From Saprospiraceae bacterium (GTDB taxonomy: Bacteria; Bacteroidota; Bacteroidia; Chitinophagales; Saprospiraceae), in assembly GCA_021298335.1 (NCBI GenBank), contig JAJTEZ010000033.1:1-39436 (forward strand): DNA of 39,436 nucleotides, given 5' to 3'. Positions 25,601 to 32,774 of the stretch are shown here, one piece after another (position 1 is the stretch's first letter; each line of letters begins with the position of its first letter). The translations under genes and the position numbers were made by a program. A model generated the notes under the pieces. That model saw nothing but the letters and a program-made list of their open reading frames with translations, was not told the origin of the DNA and made no database searches.

Positions 25601-25669
25601 GTCAAAGTGAATGATGTGCTCACCTTTCAGGGAGTGGATATTTTTACAACGCAGGCAAAGGATTTTCAT
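22655..25669 (-). CDS. sbcC: Exonuclease subunit SbcC
   Basis: SbcC is the Rad50-like ATPase of the SbcCD nuclease, which processes hairpins and protein-blocked DNA ends. The 1004-residue product has Walker A GPTGSGKSTLLD (about 37–48) and two long coiled-coil arms. These meet at a zinc hook CPLCGATHHPF near residue 530. The C-terminal ATPase half carries the signature TLSGGETFLVSLALALS and Walker B LFIDEGFGTLD. Length and motifs are normal. It is the last gene of the pdeM–sbcD–sbcC run, starting 10 bases after the sbcD stop. Its role in cleaving hairpins is of interest given the palindrome-associated deletions elsewhere in the window. Confidence 0.96.
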   Translation of the reverse strand: MKILCLRCKNIHSLKGEHIIHFDQPPLSEAGLFAITGPTGSGKSTLLDVITLSLFNKIPRFTETGKETVTKNEIERAGSVMTHHTDHSYAEIDYEADGKRYRSTWTISKTKNGTLRDYEMTLATLPEKEFFDLKKSQVPTKNEEILHLTYEQFIRSILLSQGQFAKLLRSDEKERARLLENITGTSIYRRLGKVIYQKARSEEKEHELLQKELDLMPRLTEEEVAFFQSQTSELEDQLSRLSAEADGVLQNIERHKQYLGIKAALEKDSSELQILEQNLRDLEHVVVKLQQHEQLQPLHGTFALWENAGKQCHVLETEIDRTLQKKSLAEEKLGSALEQVEMLTGSKSTLQNFTDLLSEFVEKVRAVDNQLEQVKSKGTEARERINAFLSAQSEPEMRSLQNLPSLEDAHAKVKDMLLVMILQEQYTELSDKEIASRIGIYQEKLPSLAREREACRQRDEWMKSLEKLEEEVELLQKQASTLEEQQQKVVSEAQKVRIEYVETKTQKEKLFHAKDLDSYRELLSEGNPCPLCGATHHPFEDHAFQSEYGKLSLRHDQLEKLLSETEKSQQYLEKEIATRQAVLKTHLVRTSEIQSQIEAFSRDWPQIVGSEEADQKWTEANEELALLQSEVHQRTLNSLFSQFLELEKEVTKLREQYIEIGKARKDLCQTSDVVSFAGSIQKIIQTAKVEVHTAEIELEQKQLQRNNAKQLWLTSQKQLMTQLQALGYHTPEEAAAHMMESGEYLSYKENLETLLQKKTEALTRKSTHQKQLEEIQNMLLQNDTAPEEWQKLSDQLQQQLRELAQQLVAGKSKLEDNQKQQLIFQSKKAVLNERIKRANALIHLDRLLGDAEGNKFSKFAQNLSLQQLISLANKRLAKLTDRYTLVPTDIELDMRISDLYQGGIKRSVKTLSGGETFLVSLALALSLSDMASHNVRLDSLFIDEGFGTLDNETLDVAIASLEKLQSETNRTIGIISHVESLKERMSTQIKVQKNSHGYSHLVIE

Positions 25670-25679
25670 CGGTAGTTTG

Positions 25680-26753
25680 TCAAGATTTTATTGTCCATTG
25701 AACTGTTGGTTTTCCAATGATTGGTTTATACTTGATTTTGACACATTCATTTTTTTGATTGGCCATGTCGTCCATTTCTGCAATGACCTGAGCATCAAAT
25801 TTCTTTTCTGTTACATGTACTTCAGCGAATGCCTGTAACGGCGCATCATTTGCAAAAGTAGAAATTTGGTTTCTGATTTCTGCCAGTCTTCCTTGCCATC
25901 GAAGAAGTTTTCTAAAGCAGGGCACCGGAACACTTTGCACTTGAAGAGCTTTTCCTTCGTGGCATTCTATGACCAGAATTTGTTTTTCAAAGCCTACCTC
26001 TGAGAAATCCAGATAATAGGGTGAGCCACTATAACGCATGGCATCATTTTTACCAATTCGTTGCGGTTTATGGATATGTCCAAGTGCAAAATACCCGATT
26101 TCGCCCGGAAAATGGGAACCATCGACACCCTGAAGTGTGCCTACGTGGATTTCCCGTTCGCTGTCAGAAGTCAGTGCTCCTTGTACAAACAGGTGGCCCA
26201 TAGCAATCACAGGGATCTCATTTCCATATTCTTCCTGAGCCTTTCTGAGTGCAGCACTATAATGGTTGCGAATGGCGGCTGCATAATTCAGCCATTTATC
26301 CTGTTGGTTGTCAGCACTTTCAGCCGTACGAAGGTCCTTGTCCCTCAGGTATGGGATGGCAAGTGCAATACATCCCGGCTTACCATTCTTTCTGCACAGT
26401 GGAATCACAACATTCTTTACGTCTTCTGGCATCCCCGCTACAACGTGTATCTGCATTGGCTTTAACAGGCTTTGCGTGGTTTGGAGCAGCGATACAGAGT
26501 CATGATTTCCACCGGTGATGACCACTTGTATACCTGTCCTGGAAACATTGTGCAAGAACTGATAGTACAGCGATAAATCCTTGTGAGCAGGATTTGCCAG
26601 GTCAAAAATATCACCTGAAACAAGCAGGGCATCTATCTCTTCCCGGGTGATGAATTCGTTGAGCCACTCCAGAAAAAGTTCTGCCTCACCGTTCAGTTCC
26701 TGTTTGTGCAACACTTTGCCGATGTGCCAGTCTGCAGTATGGATAATTTTCAT
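25680..26753 (-). CDS. sbcD: Exonuclease subunit SbcD
   Basis: SbcD is the Mre11-like metallophosphoesterase partner of SbcC. The calcineurin-like motifs are all present: HTADWHIGK (5–13), LLVSGDIFD, ITGGNHDS, AMGHLF and ALGHIHKPQ. The 357-residue length is about 40–50 residues below the roughly 400 usual for the family: the protein ends soon after VKIKYKPIIG, without the C-terminal segment (of the type LxPxEVFxxx) that normally contacts SbcC. The nuclease core is complete. A short alternative frame ends at a TGA overlapping the sbcC ATG, which would be the commoner operon arrangement, so a C-terminal lesion is possible but unproven. Confidence 0.92.
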   Translation of the reverse strand: MKIIHTADWHIGKVLHKQELNGEAELFLEWLNEFITREEIDALLVSGDIFDLANPAHKDLSLYYQFLHNVSRTGIQVVITGGNHDSVSLLQTTQSLLKPMQIHVVAGMPEDVKNVVIPLCRKNGKPGCIALAIPYLRDKDLRTAESADNQQDKWLNYAAAIRNHYSAALRKAQEEYGNEIPVIAMGHLFVQGALTSDSEREIHVGTLQGVDGSHFPGEIGYFALGHIHKPQRIGKNDAMRYSGSPYYLDFSEVGFEKQILVIECHEGKALQVQSVPVPCFRKLLRWQGRLAEIRNQISTFANDAPLQAFAEVHVTEKKFDAQVIAEMDDMANQKNECVKIKYKPIIGKPTVQWTIKS

Positions 26754-26762
26754 AAATCTGGA

Positions 26763-27398
26763 TTAAACCTGGATGATTTCTTGTCCGGCGATAGCAAAGA
26801 TACTCGTATTTTCGGTTTTTTCGACCAGCGACTTTCCTGTAAAATACCCAAAGGCGGGCAGAATAAATTGCGTCTTCTTTCTGAAAAAACAGGGTAGGGT
26901 GAGCGATTGTCGGCCCTTTCCTTTGATTTTTACAGCAGGGTGTACATGACCGCAGACGTTGATGTGTTCACCTTCTGTGACATCAGTGGGCTGGTGCGTA
27001 AATTGGCAACCCTCCAGAAACAGCTCTGATAATACCTCAATGTCCAGCTGTCTGTAGAATGTTTTGTCCAGAATGTCATGATTTCCCTCGATCAGGATGA
27101 TTTTACAGGCAGAGTTTTCTTCTCTGAACCTCTGCATTTCTTCAAAGGAGCGATTGATGGAACTATGAAATAAATCACCCAAAATCAATAAAACTTCGGG
27201 TTGGAATTGCTGCATCAGATTTCTGGCGTTCTGTAAGGTTTTGTGTGCTGCTGCAGCAGGAACTGCGATGCCATTTTTGCGAAAATGCTCCACCTTTCCC
27301 AGATGCAAGTCTGAAATCAGCATCGTTCCGGAATGTTCAAGCCAGACAGCTTTTTCGGGAAGTAGGCTCCAATGTTGTCCGGCTATCTTGATCTTCAA
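26763..27398 (-). CDS. pdeM: PdeM-type metallophosphoesterase (ligase-associated DNA repair endonuclease)
   Basis: Calcineurin-like phosphoesterase of about 211 residues. The N-terminal LLPEKAVW is typical of PdeM, followed by the metal motifs MLISDLHLGKVEHFRKNG, LLILGDLFHSS, LIEGNHD and the C-terminal VCGHVHP. PdeM proteins are predicted DNA-repair nucleases, usually near a ligase and a Lhr helicase; here the gene instead heads an operon with sbcD and sbcC, 9 bases upstream of sbcD. The frame opens at a TTG at 27416, but that codon overlaps a good -7 box, so a TTG at 27398 (MKIKIAGQHW) is preferred. Family call is firm; start is not. Confidence 0.85.
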   Translation of the reverse strand: MKIKIAGQHWSLLPEKAVWLEHSGTMLISDLHLGKVEHFRKNGIAVPAAAAHKTLQNARNLMQQFQPEVLLILGDLFHSSINRSFEEMQRFREENSACKIILIEGNHDILDKTFYRQLDIEVLSELFLEGCQFTHQPTDVTEGEHINVCGHVHPAVKIKGKGRQSLTLPCFFRKKTQFILPAFGYFTGKSLVEKTENTSIFAIAGQEIIQV

Positions 27399-27413
27399 AT
27401 GAAACAGTTTTTG

Positions 27414-27421
27414 CAAATGTA
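27414..27421 (-). promoter_or_regulatory. Candidate -7 box for pdeM–sbcD–sbcC
   Basis: On the - strand TACATTTG is an exact TAnnTTTG match in the short divergent gap with the CYTH gene. It would place the transcript start near 27407. Confidence 0.35.
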
Positions 27422-27459
27422 GGAAGATTCAGTACATTCGCACAAGAAACAGAATCTAT

Positions 27460-27942
27460 ATGTCTCTTGAAATTGAGAGAAAATTCCTGGTTGATGATGG
27501 TCGTTGTCTAGAGTTGAAAACATCTGAACAAGAGATTTCTCAAGGCTACCTGTGCACCGATCCTGAACGGACAGTTCGTGTACGGATCAAAGGGCAGCAT
27601 GGGTATTTGACTGTGAAAGGTATCAGCAAGGATAATGGATTGAGCAGGGAGGAAGTTGAACTGGAAATTCCTCTGCTTCAAGCCGGGGAATTATTGCGTC
27701 TTTGCCTGCCAGGCACCATCCAAAAAACCAGATATTGCATACCATACGGCAGTTTTATCATTGAAGTGGATCGATTTCATGGCGAAAACGCTGGGTTGAT
27801 TCTGGCAGAAGTGGAATTGCCATCAGCAGACACCATTTTTTTAGCCCCTTCCTGGCTTGGGGCGGAAGTGACCGGGGATGTACGATATTACAATGCATAC
27901 TTAAGCCAGCATCCATACCGGTCCTGGGGAATGAATCCTTAA
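27460..27942 (+). CDS. CYTH domain protein (triphosphatase/adenylate-cyclase-type fold)
   Basis: The 160-residue product has the CYTH tunnel-fold signature: N-terminal EIERKFLVDD (ExExK, residues 4–8), RTVRVRIKGQHGYLTVKG, the charged pair REEVELEIP, IQKTRYCIP, IIEVDRFHG and LILAEVELPS. Bacterial proteins of this short type are often inorganic triphosphatases; adenylate cyclase activity is known in a few class IV enzymes. The start at 27460 gives the exact family N-terminus. Its stop abuts the recX stop on the other strand with no intervening base. Confidence 0.92.
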   Translation: MSLEIERKFLVDDGRCLELKTSEQEISQGYLCTDPERTVRVRIKGQHGYLTVKGISKDNGLSREEVELEIPLLQAGELLRLCLPGTIQKTRYCIPYGSFIIEVDRFHGENAGLILAEVELPSADTIFLAPSWLGAEVTGDVRYYNAYLSQHPYRSWGMNP

Positions 27943-28378
27943 TTAGTCCTCCTCCATTTGTGTAAGCTTCTTCCAGGCCAGTTCAATGATATCCCACTCA
28001 TACCCTTTGGAGTGGGCGTTTGATAGAATATGCTGATGTTCCCTTGAGTTTTAACTCCTGTTGTATGCGAATGCGCCCCCACTGCTTCATTCGAAATTTA
28101 CCACGTGCGTAGCTACAGGCAAACCGTTCTTCGTCAAGAAAATTCTCGGTAATCAAATCAGCGATGATATCTTCCAGAACATCGCCATAGATTCCGTGTT
28201 GCAAAAGCTTGTTTCTCACTTCCTGGTGTGATCTTTCCTGGTAAGCACAAAATTTCCGAATCAAAAGCCTGGCTTCCTGAACGGACCAGTATTTTTTTGA
28301 TTTTTCTGGAACGAAATCATCGTACATGGACTGTGATTGTAAGGTAACTGGTATATCCCGTTTCTTAGAGTAATCCAA
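27943..28378 (-). pseudogene. recX: Regulatory protein RecX, internally deleted and frame-shifted
   Basis: RecX modulates RecA filaments. The N-terminal part (ATG 28378, or a Met at 28327) covers the first helical repeats: SVQEARLLIRKFCAYQERS, EVRNKLLQHGI, LITENFLDEERFACSYARG and GRIRIQQELKLKGTSAYSIKR. After SIKR the frame soon meets a stop at 27998. In another frame, from about 28011, the sequence reads SKGYEWDIIELAWKKLTQM and ends EED-stop at 27943, a typical RecX C-terminus. About 35–40 residues that normally lie between are missing. The joint (28009–28017) falls in the 3' arm of a hairpin CCCACTC (27993–27999) / GAGTGGG (28010–28016). It overlaps the HAD gene start by 14 bases as the last gene of the trhO–pbp1A–HAD–recX run. 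Confidence 0.82.
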
Positions 28379-29003
28379 GGTGGTCTTTGATTATTGAAGG
28401 CAAATCATCGCTGGGGTCATGCAGGTAAGTTTGCCAGCCTGCCCTTGCAGCACCTTCTGTATTGGGTGCAAGGTCATCGATGAAAAGCGTTTTTGATGGT
28501 TCCAGACCCGCAATTTTGGCAACATTCTGATAGGTGGATGTATCAGGTTTTCGCATTCCGATCAAGTGCGAGTAAAACGTTTGAGTAAAAAACTGCGAAT
28601 CAAACTCATCAATTTGATGGTTGATCTTCAGATCTTGATAGACCCATTCCAAATGGAGAGCATTTGTGTTGCTGAGCAGATACACCTGATATTTTTCCCG
28701 CAGTGACCGAAGCAGTTCAAAATTGCTTCTGTTCCAGCCAATTAGCATGGCATTCCAGGCGTCAATCAGCAATCGTGGGTCAGGTATATCACCAGCAGAC
28801 ATGTGCTGTAATGCCCAAAGGAATGATTCTGTGCCAATTCTTCCTGTTTCGTAATCTTTTAATAACTGGAGCGCTGGCTGCGGAAGGTGCTGGAAATCGA
28901 ATGTAACATCTAAAAGTTCGCGTAGTCGCTGAGTCGTCAGCCTGTAATCAATCTGAAGCAGCACGCCGCCAAAATCAAAGACAATATTTTTAATGTCTGG
29001 CAT
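28365..29003 (-). CDS. HAD family hydrolase
   Basis: Haloacid dehalogenase-like phosphatase of 212 residues. Motif I is IVFDFGGVLLQID (Asp10 nucleophile region), motif II is YLLSNTNALH, motif III has the Lys in GMRKPDTSTYQ, and motif IV is TLFIDDLAPNTEGA. The helical cap lies between motifs I and II (about 20–95). The FGGVLL/SNTN pattern resembles the HAD-IA phosphatases of the YihX/acid sugar phosphatase type. The substrate is not predictable. It is encoded 25 bases after pbp1A and overlaps recX, in one - strand run. Confidence 0.9.
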   Translation of the reverse strand: MPDIKNIVFDFGGVLLQIDYRLTTQRLRELLDVTFDFQHLPQPALQLLKDYETGRIGTESFLWALQHMSAGDIPDPRLLIDAWNAMLIGWNRSNFELLRSLREKYQVYLLSNTNALHLEWVYQDLKINHQIDEFDSQFFTQTFYSHLIGMRKPDTSTYQNVAKIAGLEPSKTLFIDDLAPNTEGAARAGWQTYLHDPSDDLPSIIKDHLGLL

Positions 29004-29023
29004 AGAGAGTTTACATATTCAGT

Positions 29024-29037
29024 GAATTCTAGAATTC
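29024..29037. repeat. 14-bp perfect palindrome containing the pbp1A stop codon
   Basis: GAATTCTAGAATTC is a perfect palindrome, with the pbp1A stop TAG (29031–29029 on the - strand) at its centre. It may be coincidental, as GAATTC encodes the last two residues (Glu-Phe), or mark a protein-binding or RNA-processing site between pbp1A and the HAD gene. Confidence 0.4.
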
Positions 29038-31590
29038 CTCATCAAAATCCTGTCTGCTTTGTTTATCTTTGGAAACAGGAAGTGTGCTGGATCTGGATTG
29101 GGAATTTCGAAAAGCCTCACAATTGATAAAATCTGCGTATCCTGCTGGCGGCAGCGGGAATCTGGCGTCTGTTTGAAAGCCTGAGCTTGTATCCTTTTCA
29201 AGTTTTTGATAGAATATTTCTGCAATGGGCCTGGCCATCGAAGCTCCTTGGCCGTAGTCCAGGCTTCTGAAACGAATCCACTTGTCATCTCCGCCCGCCC
29301 AGGTGCCTGTCACCAGCTCCGGACTGACCGACATAAACCAACCATCCGCAAAGTCATTGGTTGTGCCTGTTTTGCCGCCAATGGTGCTTTTCAGTTTACT
29401 GGAGAAACTTCCCGAAACATTGCGCCTGAGCATTTCAACCATGACAGCATTGTAAAGAGGGTTGATGGCGGCCTTTCTCGAAGGTACTGCCCTATAAATG
29501 ACTTTGCCGTTCTTATCCTGAATTTCTGAAACAAATACAGGCTGAACGTAAGTGCCGTTATTGCCGAAAGCACCATAGGCACCAGTCATTTCCAGCAACG
29601 TTAAGTCGACAGCTCCCAGACAAATAGAAGGAACTTCCGGCACAGCAGGCTGTCCGTTGGGTAACGAAAGATCTCGGTCGATGCCAACATTGTGCAACAG
29701 GTCTCTCACCGGTTTGACGCTGCCTATTTCTTTCAATAATTTGACAGTGATACTATTGACAGAATACAGCAAGGCCCGGAACAGATTGTATTTTTCACCG
29801 CTGAAAGATTCGGTGGCATTTCCGGGTGCCCATTCCTCCAGCAAGTCAAACCCCGTTTCTCCGGGATTGATTGTGTACTGGACATCGTCAAATTCCTGAC
29901 ACGGAGAAATCCCTGCAACCGACATTGCCTGCACGTATACAAAAGGTTTGATGGTTGAACCTACAGATCTGCGCATTGTGACATGGTCATATTTAAAATA
30001 GGGGTGGTTGATACCTCCTACCCAGGCCTTGACAAAACCTGTTGAGGGCTGCAATGCCAGGAAACCAGCCTGCAGGTGCTGTCTGTGATACCTCACGGAA
30101 TCCATCGGAGACATTGTGATGATGGTATCCTTGTTGCTTTGAATATTGTAAATTTTCATTGGAATCGGAGTAGAAAACTCCTTTTTGAATGCTTCCTCCA
30201 TCTTTGCATACTGCAATCGAAGGTGATTCCATCGGTCTGACCCAAGTAGAGAGGTGTATTCGTCAGTATATCTTGTCTGAATTTTTTTTTGTGTACCTGC
30301 AGTTGCCAGCGATATCTTACCATCTGCAACAGCAGCCAATACTTCGATCACCTGATCTGAGAGTGGGATTGCTCCTATTTCATCCCGGATGTCTGACTCT
30401 GTTTCCGAAAGGTATCTGTTCCGAAGACTCAAGTATCTGTCTGAACTTTTAACCTGACTACTCAGCATGTCTGCACGTATCGTTTTCTGTGAATCATCTG
30501 CGTCGTATGTCCAGGGGTCCATGTTTTTCCATACCTGCCAGTAACGTTTTTGGTTCTTATTCATATGCGCGGCGACCGATTCTTCAGCGTATTGCTGGTA
30601 TGTCAGATCGATGGTTGTAAAAATGCGCAATCCGTCAGTGTATACATTATAAGTAGTGCCATCCTCTTTTTTCATACTTTCCTGGTCAAACAATTGCCTG
30701 AGCCATTTTGTAAGTTCAGCGCGGAAGTAAGGGGCCGGTCCCTGACTCTGGGTTTTGCGGGAAAATCGGGACATGTCGATATCCCTGGCCATCAGTACTT
30801 CTGCAGTATCTTCTTCCAACAGGTTTTCACCTTCCATCAACGAGAGCACTACATTTCTGCGGTATTTTGCTTTTTCCGGAAACCGCATAGGATTATATAA
30901 ACTTGGATTTTTCAACATGCCGATGAGCAATGCAATTTCTTCCGGCGCCAGATTTTTCTGACTTTTTCCAAAATAAATTTGCGCTGCAGCTTCGATACCA
31001 TGAGCGCCGTTGATAAACTCAAATTTATTGAGATACATGGTGAGAATTTCCTCTTTTGTATACCTCCTTTCGAGTTTTACGGCAACGACCCACTCCTTGA
31101 CTTTTGTTCGGAATAAGGCCCAAAATCGGGCCAGTGCACCCATTTCGGACATATCGGGTCTCTGAAAAAGCAGTTTTGCAAGTTGTTGAGAGATAGTGCT
31201 GCCTCCGCCAGAATTTTCCTGACGCAGGAGAAGAGTCTTGAAGCCCACCCGAAACAATGCCTGAAAGTCAATACCCGAATGGTTGTAAAACCTGTCGTCT
31301 TCTGTTGCAATCAGGGCATCTCTGACGAGGGGTGATAGTTCATTGTAGTCGATGGCAACCCTGTCTTCGATATAATACCTTCCATAAGCTTTGCCGTGAG
31401 CATCATAGATGACAGAAGCCAGATCGTACTTTGGATTCTCCAACTCTTCGAATGTGGGCACATCGGCAGTAAAAGCCAGTACCAGAATAAATGACAGGAA
31501 CAAAAATGCGCCAAATGCTCCCCATCTGATGAAACGAATCCACTGGAGCTGCCTGGGAGTCAATTCTGCCTGGGGTGGTTTTGTTTCCAT
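29029..31590 (-). CDS. Bifunctional penicillin-binding protein 1A (GT51 and transpeptidase)
   Basis: Class A PBP that polymerises and crosslinks peptidoglycan. The 853-residue protein has one N-terminal membrane segment (about 26–46). The GT51 glycosyltransferase domain follows (about 65–245), with catalytic Glu in ATEDDRFYNHSGID and GGGSTISQQLAKLL. The transpeptidase domain has the active Ser of STIK at about 545, the SVN triad in LLYSVNSIT, and KTGTTND near 739. The GT/TP linker region contains an insert of about 100 residues after VYTDGLRIFTTID. All catalytic motifs are intact. It starts 17 bases after the trhO stop. Confidence 0.95.
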   Translation of the reverse strand: METKPPQAELTPRQLQWIRFIRWGAFGAFLFLSFILVLAFTADVPTFEELENPKYDLASVIYDAHGKAYGRYYIEDRVAIDYNELSPLVRDALIATEDDRFYNHSGIDFQALFRVGFKTLLLRQENSGGGSTISQQLAKLLFQRPDMSEMGALARFWALFRTKVKEWVVAVKLERRYTKEEILTMYLNKFEFINGAHGIEAAAQIYFGKSQKNLAPEEIALLIGMLKNPSLYNPMRFPEKAKYRRNVVLSLMEGENLLEEDTAEVLMARDIDMSRFSRKTQSQGPAPYFRAELTKWLRQLFDQESMKKEDGTTYNVYTDGLRIFTTIDLTYQQYAEESVAAHMNKNQKRYWQVWKNMDPWTYDADDSQKTIRADMLSSQVKSSDRYLSLRNRYLSETESDIRDEIGAIPLSDQVIEVLAAVADGKISLATAGTQKKIQTRYTDEYTSLLGSDRWNHLRLQYAKMEEAFKKEFSTPIPMKIYNIQSNKDTIITMSPMDSVRYHRQHLQAGFLALQPSTGFVKAWVGGINHPYFKYDHVTMRRSVGSTIKPFVYVQAMSVAGISPCQEFDDVQYTINPGETGFDLLEEWAPGNATESFSGEKYNLFRALLYSVNSITVKLLKEIGSVKPVRDLLHNVGIDRDLSLPNGQPAVPEVPSICLGAVDLTLLEMTGAYGAFGNNGTYVQPVFVSEIQDKNGKVIYRAVPSRKAAINPLYNAVMVEMLRRNVSGSFSSKLKSTIGGKTGTTNDFADGWFMSVSPELVTGTWAGGDDKWIRFRSLDYGQGASMARPIAEIFYQKLEKDTSSGFQTDARFPLPPAGYADFINCEAFRNSQSRSSTLPVSKDKQSRQDFDEEF

Positions 31591-31606
31591 AGCGGTGATA
31601 CAATAA

Positions 31607-32647
31607 TTAGTTCAGCGAATGATTTCTGTGATGCGCCTTATACCTGCCTTTGCCAACTTTTGTGCCGTTAAACACCTTCGTCTTTCGCAAGGCGATTTTT
31701 GTTTCTTCCGGCAGTGCATTAAAATCCATACAATTTTCAGAGCAACATGCCTGGTATTTCAAAGTACATTCTGCGCATTGGATAAACAGAAGATGGCATG
31801 CGTCATTCGCACAGTTTGCATGTGTATCGCAGGGTTTGCCACACTGGTGGCATTGGGCGATGATGTCATTTGAAATCTTTTCTCCCAGTCGTTCGTCGAA
31901 AACAAAATTTTTCCCTACAAATTTATTTTCGATACCCAATTCCTTGGCACGTCGGGCATATTCAATGATGCCACCTTCTACCTGGTATACGTTTTTAAAG
32001 CCTTTGTGTTTATAATATGCGCTGGCTTTTTCGCATCGGATGCCACCTGTACAGTACATGATCAGCGGTACGTCTTTTTTGCCTTCCAGCAGCTTTTCTA
32101 CGTACGGAAGCGCTTCCCTGAATGTGGTCACGTCCGGGAGCAGCGCATTTTTGAAATGGCCTACTTCACTTTCGTAGTGGTTGCGCATGTCCACGATAAT
32201 GGTGTCTGGCTGATCTGCCAGTCGGTTGAAGTCTTCTGCTTTCAGGTGAACGCCTTTATCTGTTACGTCAAATGTCTTGTCATCCAGTCCGTCGGCGACA
32301 ATTTTCTCCCTGACTTTTATAATGAGTTTGATGAATGATTTTCCGTCATCTTCTATGGCGTAATTGAGCCGGATGTCCTGAAGAAAAGTGATGGTCTCCA
32401 TGGCTGATCTGAAGTCTTCCAGCAGGTGCGAAGGGACCGATACCTGGCCGTTGACTCCCTCATATGAAACATAGATTCTACCCAATACTCCAACCTCTGA
32501 CAAAAGAGTGTAGAAGTGGTCTCTGAATAGAAACGGATTCCCCAGATGGTAATACTGGTAAAATGAGAGGGTAGTGCGTGGAGTGCTGTCCTGCAGCAAC
32601 TGCTGCTTCAGCACATGTCTGTTGACTTTATTGTGCAATGCTTTCAT
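31607..32647 (-). CDS. trhO: tRNA uridine(34) hydroxylase TrhO (rhodanese domain)
   Basis: TrhO hydroxylates uridine-34 of tRNAs using oxygen, the first step towards 5-methoxy- or carboxymethoxyuridine. The 346-residue product has an N-terminal domain with GRIYVSYEGVNGQVS (56–70) and a central rhodanese domain (about 145–240). The active Cys199 is in MYCTGGIRCEKAS. A C-terminal cysteine-rich zinc-like region follows (CHQCGKPCD … CAECTLKYQACCSENC, about 270–310). Length is normal. It heads a - strand run with pbp1A, a HAD gene and recX, with a -7 box at 32708–32701. Confidence 0.93.
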   Translation of the reverse strand: MKALHNKVNRHVLKQQLLQDSTPRTTLSFYQYYHLGNPFLFRDHFYTLLSEVGVLGRIYVSYEGVNGQVSVPSHLLEDFRSAMETITFLQDIRLNYAIEDDGKSFIKLIIKVREKIVADGLDDKTFDVTDKGVHLKAEDFNRLADQPDTIIVDMRNHYESEVGHFKNALLPDVTTFREALPYVEKLLEGKKDVPLIMYCTGGIRCEKASAYYKHKGFKNVYQVEGGIIEYARRAKELGIENKFVGKNFVFDERLGEKISNDIIAQCHQCGKPCDTHANCANDACHLLFIQCAECTLKYQACCSENCMDFNALPEETKIALRKTKVFNGTKVGKGRYKAHHRNHSLN

Positions 32648-32700
32648 GGTAAGAAGTACTCGCTTTTACAGGAAACGGATCCTTACAAATTTCAAAAATG

Positions 32701-32708
32701 CAAAGGTA
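32701..32708 (-). promoter_or_regulatory. Candidate -7 box for the trhO operon
   Basis: On the - strand TACCTTTG fits TAnnTTTG, 54 bases upstream of the trhO ATG. Confidence 0.4.
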
Positions 32709-32774
32709 CTCAATTTTCTGTATTTTCGGAATGACCAAAATCATGATCCATTTCTGGTACTACCAGGAGTTGCC

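Noticed and set aside
26061-26465. 134-codon open frame antisense to sbcD
   Set aside because: Opposite an intact nuclease gene; several overlapping antisense frames exist here, as expected by codon bias.
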